A stretch of DNA of 64,000 nucleotides from Tillandsia leiboldiana (GCA_029204045.2 CM055065.1:50063553-50127552); one strand, 5' to 3'. Counted from the stretch's first letter, positions 35,071-48,239 are shown. The notes: generated from the letters alone by a model not told the origin. Program-made: numbers and translations.

Positions 35071-35950
35071 ATAAGATTAAAACTACTGTTTTTTTTTGAA
35101 TAATTTTTTTTTCATTTAAAAACAAATTTAATTAAAATAAATTATTAATTAATAATATTTATTATTATTAATTATTTTATTAATTAATATTTAGAATTAT
35201 TTAGTAATAGTTATATAGGAAAGTTAAATTATTATTTAATTAATAATATTTTTATATTAATTAATTAGATAAAATATTATTATTTTAAAATTATAATTAT
35301 TTATATTTTTACTATTCTAATCTAATTATCAAAATACTATTTTTTTATTTTTAAAAATAATTTAATTTTTATTCAAATGTAAATTTAATTTTGTTTCTGT
35401 TTATTTCTAAATATATATTTATTACTGAAATAAGCAATTTTAATTTTTGAATGCAACCAAAGTTTGTAAACTTACTATACACTTTGAGAATATTATAACA
35501 TTAATGTCACTTCCCAATATATGAAACATTTGGGTAATTGGTGGAATAGTTTGGTAATCAAAGCAATAATTACTTTTGTTGATTAATTGAGTGCTCATCT
35601 TCAATACTAACCCAACATTTTGAAGGGAAAAGTGAATGCATATCTCCAATAAAATCTTATTAAAGCTTTATTTAATCATATTATGTCTCATAAACATTAA
35701 GTAATTGTTCCTTGTGTTTGACTCAGGTGTTAGTTGGTTGTTAAAATTTTGACTTTTTATTTTTTATTTTTTAAATGATCAATTATGAATTTCTTAACAC
35801 GTTTCTAAAGATAATTTCTTAGTTTGTCTCTATCATATGATATAGTTTATTTAGGATTAATTTTAGCACTCCGTAAATATATTGAATAACTTATATATAT
35901 CTACAAATTTTTATTTTTATATTTATTGTTTTAAAAATTTTAAATTGCTC

Positions 35951-36034
<84 letters not shown>

Positions 36035-36509
36035 TTCCGATCATTTTTTAACAAAATATAAATAAAATGTTAATTTTGCTTTTGCAAATATATCCTTCAG
36101 ACTAAGTATGATATCTAAATGAATAAAAAAATAAATTTATCTCGCTCACTAATCAATGTTAAATATTTAATCTATAGTTAACTATGAATAATTTAAATTT
36201 TTTGAAAGAATAAATATAAAAAGTTGAATTTTTTTGTTTTTTTGAGAAAAAGGTAGCGAGTTACAAAAAAATTTGAACTTTGTAGGAATATATCTGCTAT
36301 TCGATATATTTTTAGGGTGCTGTAAGAATTCTCTAAATATATGTCCCTTCTCAATTTATATTGAAAAGATATTTAGGAAGGATATATTTGAAACATATTA
36401 AAAGTTATTTAGATGAAAAATAATTAATGTTTAGCTGTTAACTTAAAGAGTTTCAAACCAGAGGGATATGGATGCAAAATATTGAGTAAAGAAAATTTTA
36501 AAAAAACTA
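35071..36509. other. AT-rich intergenic DNA with AT microsatellite
   Basis: No gene seen. (TA)n at about 35952-36032. The sequence around 36040-36180 ('acaaaatataaataaaatgtt', 'aataaatttatctcgctcac') resembles that at 5930-6080 and 9350-9480, so it is probably part of another degraded dispersed repeat. Confidence 0.5.
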
Positions 36510-36664
36510 AAATGTACATTTCAAATAGAGTGTATATTTTACATCTCATCTATTTTAGGATGGGATGAATTTCACTCATCACTTCGAAGCAACGAATAGA
36601 TAAATATCCATTCTTGAATGAGCTAGAAGTATGATGTACATCCTGTTTAGGATGTACGCATAGC
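36510..36664. mobile_element. Five-hairpin MITE, copy 5 (subfamily II)
   Basis: Starts AATGTACATTTCAAATAGAG and ends GTTTAGGATGTACGCATAGC, with a middle of TTTAGGATGGGATGAATTTC and ACTCATCACTTCGAAGC. It matches copy 3 (8734-8900) in order but is strongly decayed, so its stems are imperfect. Confidence 0.6.
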
Positions 36665-37025
36665 TCAAGAAAATTTTGGGGAATAAAAATGAAATTGAGT
36701 GCGGGTGGATTTGAACTTTGAATTGTCAACGATTCCGGTTCAATAAAACCCGGTCAATGAATCAATTGACCGGGTTTTTGGTAGAGGACACTTCGTGAAA
36801 CTATATACGAACTCTCGCATAGAAATAGTTATACGAATTCCAAATCGACCGTCCATTGATCTCATCCTTGCAATCCCCTCCGTTGGTGCGATCGGTCTTT
36901 AAGGACCAAACGGGCCGTGGAAGGAGAGTTTTTGCCTGCACCTGGTGTATGAGTGCATCTCATACACCGAGCTCACAATCAAATTATTACAATTCATTAA
37001 TAAATGTATACTATGTCATTTAAAA

Positions 37026-37114
<89 letters not shown>

Positions 37115-37520
37115 CATAAATTTAGATAGTGAATTTTTATAAATTTATAAACTTTTAATTTTTATACTGTTAATTTTTTTGATTGATTGATGTTCTAGTG
37201 AATTTTAAATTTTATATTAAAAATAAAAAAACCTTAAGTGGAAAGCTTCTTGGTGACATTCTGTTAAGGAGCCCTGATTATAATTCTCTGCTTTAGAGTT
37301 TTAATTTTTATGAATTTGAATATTTACAAAATATTCAATAAATTATGATATGAAAGAAAAACTGATACATAATGGCGAATGAGAGACTACTTAACATCAT
37401 TGTGAGTTCACCACTAAAATTTTATCTGACGAAAAAAAATAGCTTCTTGGCTTATATTAATAGTCGAAAATTAATAAATAAATTTTTAGTTTTAGAAATA
37501 GATTCTATTAGATTCTAATT

Positions 37521-37556
<36 letters not shown>

Positions 37557-39138
37557 CTCTTAATGCTCTTATAGGATTAATAGATTTTTTTTTGACATTT
37601 TTGAACTGAATTTTTTTTGAAATAGCAGTTAACACAAATATTTTGATAAGTTTTTTTTTTTTCCTTATATTTTTGTTATTATCATCATTTTTCTGTGTTT
37701 CTTTTTATACCTCATCTTTTGCCTTTAAGTAAATCACACTTTTCATTCACATCGCGAAGAAAAATTAGAAATTTTATCCGCTCTTAATACTGAATCTATT
37801 TTTTATATATATACTCTTTAGATAACATAATTCACATATAATTATTTAAATTTTAATTCTAAAATATTTATCATAAAAAATTAGATAGGGAGCATGAAAA
37901 GCAGGTTTTTTTTTATATATAACCTCCTAATAATTTTTGTTTATGATTGTCACGCGTAAGTCACGCGAGCGCAAGAGAAAATCTGATATGATTAGATTGA
38001 ACACGGTGAATGATTTATAGAGTATTCTAACTTAAGTACATCATATATTTTTTTTTTTGTCGCTTTTTAATAATTAGAATTTTAAAAAAATTATTTGTAA
38101 ATAAAAAATTTGTTAGTAGATTATATGAAAAAAAAAAAAAAAAAAACTCTTAAAAGCACGTATACTCCCGGTGTAGCAATAAATTTTTCTACGAGAGAGC
38201 TCACTAACGGGTCGGTTACGGGTAATGGAGGATCCGTTAGGGAAACGATAGAATATCCGCAATTATTGTATAGGGAAACGCACGTCGTAGCCGCCCCCCA
38301 CGAGCTTATCCGAACACCGCATGCGCGATTAAATAATCCCCAAAAAATATTAAATAATAAATTATAATTGATATTTGGTCATGGGAAAAACTCAGAGCTA
38401 GTCCCTGTACTATCCACGAATTTCAAATTGGTTTCTAAACTTTTTTTTGGGCAAATATTTTGATTCTAAAAATTTTTATTGGACAAAATTCTAGAAAGAG
38501 TTGCGTGTATAATAAAATTATAATAAAATAAAAAATAATATTTTTAATTATATTAAATTATTTTTTAAAAATTTGATTTTAAATTAAAACTGATCCAAAT
38601 TATTGTGGATAGAAATAAAATGTATTAATGTGATTGAGAAGTTTTGTCCCATTATAATTTTATAGATGAAAAAATGGACTATTATATACAAATTATATTA
38701 TAAAAAAAAAATTATAGTGACTATTAGAATTATTGAGTGTCATTTTTTACTAAATTTTATCTATTTCGAATAAAAATAGTTGATTTGATTAAATTTATAT
38801 TTGAATTTCAGTTGGATTAGGATAAATATATGTTTATGTTTACTATTATTTTTCCTATTTATTATTTTATAGAAAAGTATTAAAACTGGCAAAATAATAA
38901 TAATAATAATAATAATTTTGTTAACTGCAGGGACGAAATTGCTCTATGTAGAAATGTTTAAGGTATGAATTAGCACTTTAAGGATAATGCAGGGATTATC
39001 TTCAAATGTTACCTTTGAAAGCTACTCCGTGACGTCACAGGAGTACCTGATTCTTTAATAATTGCGCTCGGAGGAACACTTTAATTATTATAGTACTCTT
39101 GCGGAACATTATACCGCATTCGTATTTATATATTCAAG
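36665..39138. other. Intergenic DNA upstream of the kinase gene
   Basis: No gene seen. Contents: a minus-strand CACCTGGTGTATGAGTGCA motif at 36932-36975, (TA)n at 37027-37112 and 37529-37553, and an A-run at 38128-38146. A GC-richer island at 38160-38340 contains several CG dinucleotides but only a short, unconvincing open frame. Confidence 0.5.
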
Positions 39139-39146
39139 TATAAATA
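39139..39146 (+). promoter_or_regulatory. TATA box upstream of the kinase leader exon
   Basis: TATAAATA followed by GGG, with a transcript start expected near 39170. A leader exon then ends at 39270 with the donor GAG|GTATGT. This supports transcription starting here, 4.4 kb before the kinase ATG. Confidence 0.6.
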
Positions 39147-39252
39147 GGGCGTCGTCGTATGCGAAGGGTTCTTCTCAATTTTGTCTCGGATTCTTCGCTA
39201 CGGCATCGGCGCTGGAGACGGTCGACGGTCGCGGTGGGTGGCGCGGGAGGTT

Positions 39253-42200
39253 ATGCCGAGAGGCATTGAGGTATGTGATAGATCTCGATTCTCGATGTAG
39301 TATGCGGTGTTTCGGATCTTTGGGATCGATTAGGGTTTTGATGATGCGAATTTAGGGTTTTAATTGTTTCGATGGTCGATTTGGGGGGTTTGAATCGGGT
39401 CGGGGGTGTGGTGAAGATAACGGGGGGAATTTGGGGGGTTTTGCTAGATAATTGCGATCGAGAAGCGGAGAGGCATTGAGGTATGCGATCGATTTTGATC
39501 TGGATGTAGTAGACGTTGTGTTTCGGATCTTTGCGATCGATTAGGGTTTTGATGCGAATTTAGGGTTTTCTTTGGTTCAATGGTTGATTTGGGGGGTTTG
39601 AATTGGGTCGGGGGTGTGGTGAAGATAACGGGGGGAATTTGGGGGGTTTTGCTAGATAATTGCGATCGAGAAGCGGAGAGGCATTGAGGTATGCGATCGA
39701 TCTTGATCTGGATGTAGTAGACGTTGTGTTTCGGATCTTTGCGATCGATTAGGGTTTTGATGCGAATTTAGGGTTTTCTTTGGTTCAATGGTTGATTTGG
39801 GGGGTTTGAATTGGGTCGGGGGTGTGGTGAAGATAACGGGGGGAATTTGGGGGGTTTTGGTAGATAATTGCGATCGAGAAGCGGAGAGGCATTGAGGTAT
39901 GCGATCGATCTTGATCTGGATGTAGTAGACGTTGTGTTTCGGATCTTTGCGATCGATTAGGGTTTTGATGCGAATTTAGGGTTTTCTTTGGTTCAATGGT
40001 TGATTTGGGGGGTTTGAATTGGGTCGGGGGTGTGGTGAAGATAACGGGGGGAATTTGGGGGGTTTTGCTAGATAATTGCGATCGAGAAGCGGAGAGGCAT
40101 TGAGGTATGCGATCGATCTTGATCTGGATGTAGTAGACGTTGTGTTTCGGATCTTTGCGATCGATTTGGGTTTTGATGCGAATTTAGGGTTTTCTTTGGT
40201 TCAATGGTTGATTTGGGGGGTTTGAATTGGGTCGGGGGTGTGGTGAAGATAACGGGGGGAATTTGGGGGGTTTTGGTAGATAATTGCGATCGAGAAGCGG
40301 AGAGGCATTGAGGTATGCGATCGATCTTGATCTCGATGTAGTAGACGTTGTGTTTCGGATCTTTGCGATTGATTAGGGTTTTGATGCGAATTTAGGGTTT
40401 TCTTTGGTTCAATGGTTGATTTGGGGGGTTTGAATTGGGTCGGGGGTGTGGTGAAGATGACGGGGGGAATTTGGGGGGTTTTGGTAGATAATTGCGATCG
40501 AGAAGCCAAGAGGCATTGAGGTATGCGATCGATCTCGATCTCGATGTGGTAGGCGTTGTGTTTCGGATCTTTGCCATCGGCTAGTGCTTTGACGCGAATT
40601 TAGGGTTTTTTTTGGTTCGATGATCGATTTTGAGAGTTTGAATTGTATGGGGGATTCTATGTTTTCGGTGTGGTGAGGAGAACGGGGGGGAATTTTGGGG
40701 GTGTTGGTGGATAATTGTGATCAAGAATCTTCAGAGTTTGTGCCGAGAGGCATTGTCGTATGCAATCGATCGATATTGTATGTGGTCTTTCTGATCTGAT
40801 TATGGGTTGGATCGGTCGAAGCTTGGTTGGGAATTTGTATTTTGTGGGAACTTCGAGGGTTTGGGTGTGCTGAGGAGAACAGGGGGATTTTAGGGGTTTT
40901 GGTGGCTAATTATAGGGTTTGGATGTGATTTTTTAAAAAATTTTGATGATCTTTTTGGGGGGTTCGGATCTTATGGGAGATGGTAGGGTTCGGGTGTGAT
41001 GAGGGAGAATGGGGGGTTTTGGGGTTTGGTGGATAATTGTGATAAAGAATCTTCAGAGGTTATGCCAAGAGTCAATGAGGCATGCAATAGATCAATCTAG
41101 TGTGTAGTGTTTCAGATCCTTGGGATCGATTAGGGTATGATGTGAATTTGGGGTTTTTGGGTATATAATTGGTTTTGGTGATTTAAATCTTGTTGGAGCC
41201 TTCTAGGTTTTGGGTGTAATGAGGTAAAACAAGGGCATTTTGTGGGTTTTGGTGGAAAATTGTGATCAAGAATCTTAATAGGTTATGCTGAGAGGCATTG
41301 AGGTATGCAATTGATTGATCTAGTATGTAGTGATTGGGGGCTGGATGTGAATATTACTCATAATTTGTCAGTCTGATATGTTGATATAGTCTAGCAAGTT
41401 CACTAATAATTGCTGAATATCTTTCGAGACCGGCATAGATTTTGGTGCTTTACTTTTAAAGTAGGGGGACGGTGCTCCAATCACTCGCATGACAATGGGT
41501 GGTCACAAGAGTGAACACGAACACCAATTTTGGAACAGTTTGGTCACATAATAGCTTCTAATTATTCCATTATTGGATCTAAAGAGTAAGATAGGAGTTT
41601 GAGAGTTAGGGATTCGACAATCACAAGTCAGAAAGTGATTTTAGCGAAGAAAGTTTGCCTCATCTGCATGTTTGAGAAAAGGGGATAGCCATGAGAAACT
41701 TGATATGATGACCATTATTTCTAATAACTAATTAGGGAAAGCCTCAAACTACTAATTGTATGGCCTGATTCTGCTTTACCACCTTGTGGTTTGATGGGTT
41801 GTTATTTGTGTTTCTGTAACCCAAGACGACCCCTCCACCCGTGTCTTAATATTCAGCACGTGGCAATCATGCCCCTCAAAACAATCCTTCCCCCACCTCC
41901 GTGATATGCCCCTTTCCCGCTATGTTGTTTTAAGATTTTGCTCTTTGCCGCTCTATTAACAATTTAAAGGTAGGTTATCACAATAAATCGGAAAACAATC
42001 GCCTAAGTAGCAAAATGCTTCACTTTGAACCACAAGATGATAAATTAGAATCGTACATATTAAGGGGTGGTTGAAGTTTTCCTTAGTAATGTGAACTACC
42101 ATTTATGCTCGACGAAGCTTCACTGGGACTGGCTTGGTTGAAAAATGCCGAAGTCCATGCTACATCTTGTCAAAATCATAGGTCTTGGCATGGCATGGAT

Positions 42201-42837
42201 AAATAAAACTTGCTTCTCAACCTGTAGGGCTTTGCACTAACTTGGTCATATCAACCCTGATTTGTTGTCTTAAAACTTGTGTGATTAAGTTTATTTGAGC
42301 TGTTGGCTTTTGATTAGGCATGTAAATGTTCTTTCATTATGCATTTTCACGAATGGTCCAATATTATGACTTTTGAAGCTAAGCAACTTCGACATTTCTT
42401 GTAGGCCATAACTTGTATTTGAGGAACGAATGTTTTGTTGCTATTTTAAATTTGGTTGTTTTCCACAGATATGGGAAGCACCAATATTTATGCACTTGTC
42501 AAGTAACTATATTTAACAGTAAAAAGATTGCATTCTTAGTATCTCCAAAGTTATTCCAGGATCTTTGCTTTAGAATCTGTGTTAGACTCTCGTTTTTTGC
42601 TTCTATAGACAATTGCTGCAATTCTTGCTATTCTTTTAACAGTAATACTCGTTTTAGTGAAGCTGAACATACACACTTGTTCTGCAGGTGACGCCATTGT
42701 GTATTGCTGGGGGTCTAGAACTTACGGCAGGATATGGAGCATGTGCTCTTTTGCTCAAGCTGCTTCCAGCGCCGAGTCTTACTCCTCCAGGAAGTTCTTG
42801 GATGGCGCTTCTTTGTTTTCGGGGACTTCCTTCTTAG
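39253..42837 (+). CDS. Possible short spliced ORF in the kinase leader (55 aa)
   Basis: ATG at 39253 opens MPRGIE at the end of the leader exon (ends 39270, donor GTATGT). An acceptor TTCTGCAG at 42687 joins it in phase 0 to a frame beginning VTPLCIAGGLELTAGYGACA. The frame runs on through LLLKLLPAPSLTPPGSSW to a stop at 42835-42837. I do not recognise the peptide. It may be an upstream ORF of the CDKF-4-like mRNA, a separate short gene, or chance. The intron between the two parts is the 208-bp repeat region. Confidence 0.3.
39271..41330 (+). repeat. 208-bp G-rich tandem array carrying copies of the splice donor
   Basis: The landmark AGGCATTGAG falls at 39261, 39471, 39679, 39887, 40095, 40303 and 40511, so units are 210 or 208 bases. 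Decayed copies follow near 40748, 41070 and 41293. Each unit includes CGGAGAGGCATTGAGGTATG, a copy of the leader exon end plus its donor, then TTAGGGTTTTGATGCG, and runs of five or six G. The older distal copies keep 'ttatgcc/tgagaggcattg', like the real exon, so the array probably grew from the exon-intron boundary. Confidence 0.92.
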
Positions 42838-43644
42838 TTCATTTGTTAACTGTACTTGAGAGGCCAGCTGAACTTTTATGACCATCAAGGGTGGTCTGAT
42901 GCAACTTTTTACTGAAGTTGATGTCGAATCTATGCTTCATTTTCTACCAGCCAACTTCATACACCCTATTGAACATGTGCAGAAGCTCTTACTATTCTTC
43001 AGCAAACTTCAGTTTTGGCGGTGATACATCAACATTGCTTCTGCCTGGAGCTTGTTTGAGGTCTTAGGAGCTTGCCGCCAAAAAATTATACGTTGGTTTG
43101 GTTCTTCTCACATTAGTGTCGTGATTCTGTGATTCCTTTTTTTTTGGATATTGGAGTAATTGGGTTTTCTGGGACAGTTTTCAGATCTTGTAGGTTTCAT
43201 CCATATCTTCTCTATCCTTTCCGCTAGACTTTAAGCTCAAAAGTCATTTAGTGGTTGTTTGTCACAATTCACAAGTCCACTAGCTTTTCAAGTTTCGAAG
43301 CAAAATTCTTGGGTTATGTAAGATCTCCTGTGCAAGCTTTTGTGAGGAAAATGATCATGGTCGAGATAGGTATGCTCGTGCTCTATCTATTATTTTCTCT
43401 TCCTACCAATTAATCATCATCATTTTTTTTTATTGTTCTATTGTTTACCTGTAGATAACATTTGGGTTTCTATGTTCCAGAGCTTGCCGGAAGACGAGGC
43501 TTTCAGATGCATTGCTTGCCTTGTCTTTAGTTAAAAGTACTCGGAAGTTTCTTTTTTGAATAACGTGCTTATGCGGATGCAACATATTCTTGGCATCAGC
43601 ATCTTGCCTCTTAAATAAACTACTGTACACCTTCAGCTGGAAAA

Positions 43645-46600
43645 ATGGAAAGGTAAATTTTATTTTTTCTTTTGTGTTGAAACCCTCTTTTGTATATCAT
43701 TATGTAGGACACCTGAAAGACCATTTGCTCCCCTTGACAGGTACAAGGTAATAAAGGAAGTTGGTGATGGAACATTTGGGACTGTTTGGCGGGCAATAAA
43801 TAAACAAAGTGGGGAAGTTGTATGTTCTACCCTAATTCGCTCTTTTCAGCCTTTATTTTTTGGGATTCAATATGGTTTGGGGCCGAGTAGTCAGCAAAGC
43901 AATGCATTTTCGAGTGTTGGCCATTGCTTTATAAGCAGTCAAATGTCCCTTTACATCCATATACACTTGGAGAATGAGGATAGTTAATGGGACATTTGGG
44001 GCATGCTATACTCGTATTGAAAACAACAAAATTTGCTTTTCTAATACACTTTCTTTTCTCAGGTTGCAATTAAGAAAATGAAGAAAAAGTATTGCTCTTG
44101 GGAGGAGTGCGTGAATCTTCGTGAAGTGAAGGTAACTATGAGTATATTACTGTAACATGTTCTTCATCTCCCTTTCCAATTTTATATTCTCAAAGAACTT
44201 TTTGATTTCCCAGTCTCTCCAGAGGATGAACCATCCGAACATTGTGAAGTTGAAGGAAGTCATCAGAGAGAACGACATGTTATTCTTTGTATTTGAGTAC
44301 ATGGTATGTTTTTTTTTCATTTTCTTTTGCTAGTTTCATCAGTAGTTGTTTCATTAGGTGTGCAATTCTAGTACAGAGCAGCAGCATCCTTTGTAACTGA
44401 GAGTTCTGTACTTGCTTTCGTGATATCAGGAATGCAATCTTTATGAGCTGATGAAAAGTAGGGGCCAGCCCTTTCCAGAATCTGAAGTCCGGAATTGGTG
44501 CTTTCAGATATTCCAAGCTTTGGTTCACATGCATCAGCGTGGCTATTTCCATCGCGACCTTAAGCCTGGTACTTATGATCTAACCTTTAGAAATTGCAAT
44601 GTGAAAGTGTTGCATACTCACTGCTAATGTATACCTCAGTTTCTACTTATTGTTGTATGTACTTAGACAGATCAGGACCAAGATCTCTATTTATAATTGT
44701 ATTGAAAGATCATAACTCATGTTTATATTTTGTTGGTGGAGAATCTTTTTTATGTATTTTGATCAATACAGCCATCAAATGGTGCTATTGCCTATCAGTT
44801 TAGGTTCAGTCACCCTTCATGGCCAGCTAAAACCTTTTTCTCGTTGATTTGATTTTATTTTATTTTATTTTATTGTGGTCTTTTTTCCTGACGATTGCAT
44901 CAGACCCTCTGCAGCTTTTGTTTTCCGATGTGCATTTTCTTTTTCTAGGTTGCTGTTATGGTTCATTTTGGACTTGATCTGTCATGTAGTGTACGAGTTG
45001 ATGGTATACTATGATTCTGCTGATTCCTTTCTCTTTCAGAAAGCTTTTCTAGTCATGTGATCTCACAAGTTCATGAAATCACTTGGTTATTAAATTTCTT
45101 GATGCGTCTTGTGGTTTACATGGATTTCCGGGAGTGTTTATATCTCGTGTAAACTCTACATTCTTATTATAACAGGAGCATGATGGCTAGATTTTGTTTG
45201 ACTAAATTCTTCATTAGCATAACAAGATACAGCTTTCTTTGTCGTATTATTTCATTGCCATTTTATCGACAATGCCTTGAATTAGAACAAAAGGCTGAGA
45301 TTTGTTAACCATTGCCTTTGTAATCCTTCTCAGAAAATCTATTAATCACAAAAGACGTCATCAAGTTAGCAGATTTTGGGCTTGCTCGTGAGATTTCTTC
45401 AGAACCACCCTATACAGAATACGTTTCCACCCGGTGGTTAGTTCTCATATTTTGAACCATTGTTATTTCCATACTTCAGAATAACAAATTAGTTGGTTTC
45501 TTATTTTGTTTCTCAATATTTGTGGCTTTCATAGGTATCGAGCACCTGAAGTTTTGCTTCAAGCTTCTATTTATAACTCTGCAGTTGGTAAGAAAGATTG
45601 ACGATTGCTTTCGATATTTGTACATATGCAACCATGACATGGTAGATTTCCTTACGATGCTTTTCTTTTCTGACTCACAGATATGTGGGCGATGGGTGCC
45701 ATTATTGCTGAGCTTTTTACTCTCCGTCCTCTTTTTCCTGGCAAAAGGTATCATCTATGAGATAATTTTGTTATTTAATATTGTGTTAAGGTGGTTAGCC
45801 CTATGCAGATAATATATCTTTTAATCTGTGTTTTTTTCGTATCTTTAGCCTGTAGTGTGTGTGTATATATATGTATATGGTTTTTTCAGCAAATTGTACT
45901 AGTTTTTTACTTAGAATTGGAGAAGATTGTGGAGTTGAAAACCTTTTCTTTTATTCTTTAGCCATCAGTATATGGTTTGTGATGTGCGCTCTACCTCATG
46001 TTTGCTTACATAATCTTCGATTTTCTCAGTGAAGCAGACGAGATATACAAAATATGCATTATTCTCGGTACTCCCAATAAAAGCACTTGGGCTGAAGGAT
46101 TACGGCTTGCTGATGCCATCAGCTATCAGTTTCCACAGGTATGTATGTTGTTGCTGGCCAAGTGCCACCTCTTTTTTGGTGCAAATTTAACCTTTTTGAT
46201 ATAGTTTAAAGAGATGAAAACATTTACTGAAGTTTTATTCTGTTTTCTTCTAATATTTCAGTTTCCAAGCATCCATCTGTCAACATTACTCCCAGCCGCC
46301 AGTGATGATGCAATCAGCCTTATTTCGGTAATTCTCCTGTTCTAGTGATACTGGAGTTGTGACAACTTTTTCTCCTGTTTTCTTTTCTTTTACATTGATC
46401 TCTATATCATTGTAAATTTATTGGAATAACAATCCTCTTTTGTTCTTTTCCTTTTTGAAGTGATCTTTATCGGAAAATCATTGATTAAAATCTAGGGCCC
46501 TCTAAAAACTGAGTTTTCTTATATAGCCCTCTAAGGAGTAAGATTCTCACAGAATAACCTATTCTTTATGTTGGGGAATCAACCAAGTTAAGGGGAAAGT

Positions 46601-48239
46601 TGGCTTCGAATTGGAAAAGGCCTTTCTTGTCGGTGCGTTGTTGCCTAATGCTAAACGTATAAGACATGTTTTTGAAAGACATATATAGAAATAATTCACC
46701 GGAATATGCTTCGGTGCATGATTTTGCAGGGTTATGTGCCTGAGGTCCACCCGCACCCCTTAAATTAAACTGAGGGTGGAATGAAATATAGAATAGAGTT
46801 TTCTAACATGATTTATTGAAATTTACAATTTCAGTTGCTCTGTTCCTGGGATCCGAGTAAAAGGCCCACCGCAGCAGAGGCCCTTCAGCATCCTTTCTTT
46901 CAGGTGATATGTCTAATAGTCATGCATTCTACATGAATGTAATCGTCTTGGATTATTATGCTATTAATACTCTCTCTTTTTTTTTCCCCCCTCACCTATC
47001 ATAATGCAGTCATGCTTTTACATCCCGCCGTCACTTCGCTCTAACAGATTTTCAGGATATGCAGCAACTCCACCGTCTGGTCTGCTCTACCCCCCCCCCC
47101 CTTCCAAAGCCCATATCAATTTCTTCTTTCTCATTGTTCTTCTTCTTCTTTCATGCTATTGCTTTTACAAATCAGAGCTAACTCAAGTTGCTTGAACTTT
47201 TAGTTGGGACAAAAGCAGCATTGGAGCAGAAGAATACCAGAAGATACTCTTCCATTGGGGCTTTTCCCAATACCAAAGCACCCAGCAATTCCCCATCCTC
47301 AAATATCAATGCTCCTGTTAGAGCAGCAGGTATATATTCCTTTTGTGGTGTTCTGTGTTAGCATTTTAGAGCACTTTCTCGAACTGTTTGTTTGTCATCG
47401 CACGGAGTCTTTTTGTGACATCACTTGTTGAGTTTGTTATAACAAAAATTTTATCCATTCTGTGGATATTTACTATGAGCTTTTCTTTTTTTCTAATTTT
47501 TCCCCCCCCCCCCCCTCTCGTTGTCATCACAGGCGTCCAGAGGAAGCTAGAGATGGATTATCAGGTAAGTAACACGTCTTAACAAGCTGTTGAATTGCCA
47601 GTTTCTAGGTTTCCTGGCGCTCGTCCTCATCAATGCCCCTTCTAAATGTGTAGGACATGGTGAATACTCAGAAACCTACACAAAGCAATCATCCGAAGGA
47701 ACCTCGTTACCAGCCCCCCGCGCGACACTACATAGGTATAATATTTCTTCTAGATCCTACTGATGAATATTTCTTTACTATCATGCAATTCCGTTGGAGA
47801 AATTCTCGTGCTCACCCACTTTTCTTGCCGGGCGGTCGAAAGTACGAACCGGTGCACGGGATAATGTGGTGCACTAGGTGCACTCAATTGTAGTTTCTTG
47901 TCCCAGCAAACCTCTTTTAAGTCGCCTTTTTCTCAGTTCTCGGTTAGTTCTGATAATTTTATTTTTTTCGCTACTCGGAAGGACACTAAAACAGGCGGCG
48001 GCGGCGACTTTCAAAGGGTTTCGGATGTATCCGAGAAGCTCTCCCGGCTGTCTGTGAGCACCAACGGCAGCAACATGGCTTGGAAGGCCAACGAGAACCC
48101 CGCACGCTTTGCGAAGCAGTCGCCATCGCCTACTGTCGCCGTTATGAAATCCGGAGGAGGGGGCTGGCACAATGATAACAGGCACCCAGATTTTCGGACG
48201 GCCCTGAGGAATCCCATCTCCAAGAAGTACCTTTCCTAG
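43645..48239 (+). CDS. CDKF-4: Cyclin-dependent kinase F-4 / MHK-like Ser/Thr kinase (RCK/MAK family), 468 aa
   Basis: Coding exons: 43645-43652, 43741-43819, 44063-44131, 44214-44303, 44430-44568, 45334-45436, 45535-45587, 45681-45747, 46030-46138, 46262-46327, 46835-46903, 47010-47079, 47204-47329, 47533-47564, 47654-47735 and 47995-48239 (1407 bases). The first coding exon holds only MER plus its donor. Kinase motifs: GDGTFGTV loop, VAIKKMKKK (catalytic Lys), FEYMECNLYELM, HRDLKPENLL, DFGLARE, activation segment TEYVSTRWYRAPE and DMWAMGAIIAELF. The TEY in the activation loop fits the MAK/MHK group related to both CDKs and MAPKs. The C-terminal 180 residues are low-complexity, with RVSDVSEKLSRLSVS and a Gly-rich end. 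The last acceptor (AAAACAG|GCGGCG) is the only nearby one that keeps frame without adding an unlikely insert, so that junction is less certain. Confidence 0.93.

Noticed and set aside
37027..37142. Tyr-Ile repeat ORFs over TA microsatellites
   Set aside because: Artefact of (TA)n reading as alternating Tyr and Ile codons; the same happens at 5600-5640.
38110..38367. 85-codon plus-strand frame in the GC-richer island
   Set aside because: Begins in a poly-A run, has no splice support and no recognisable domain.
39271..40720. Regular repeats read as a CRISPR array
   Set aside because: Units are contiguous 208-bp copies with no unique spacers, in a plant nuclear intron.
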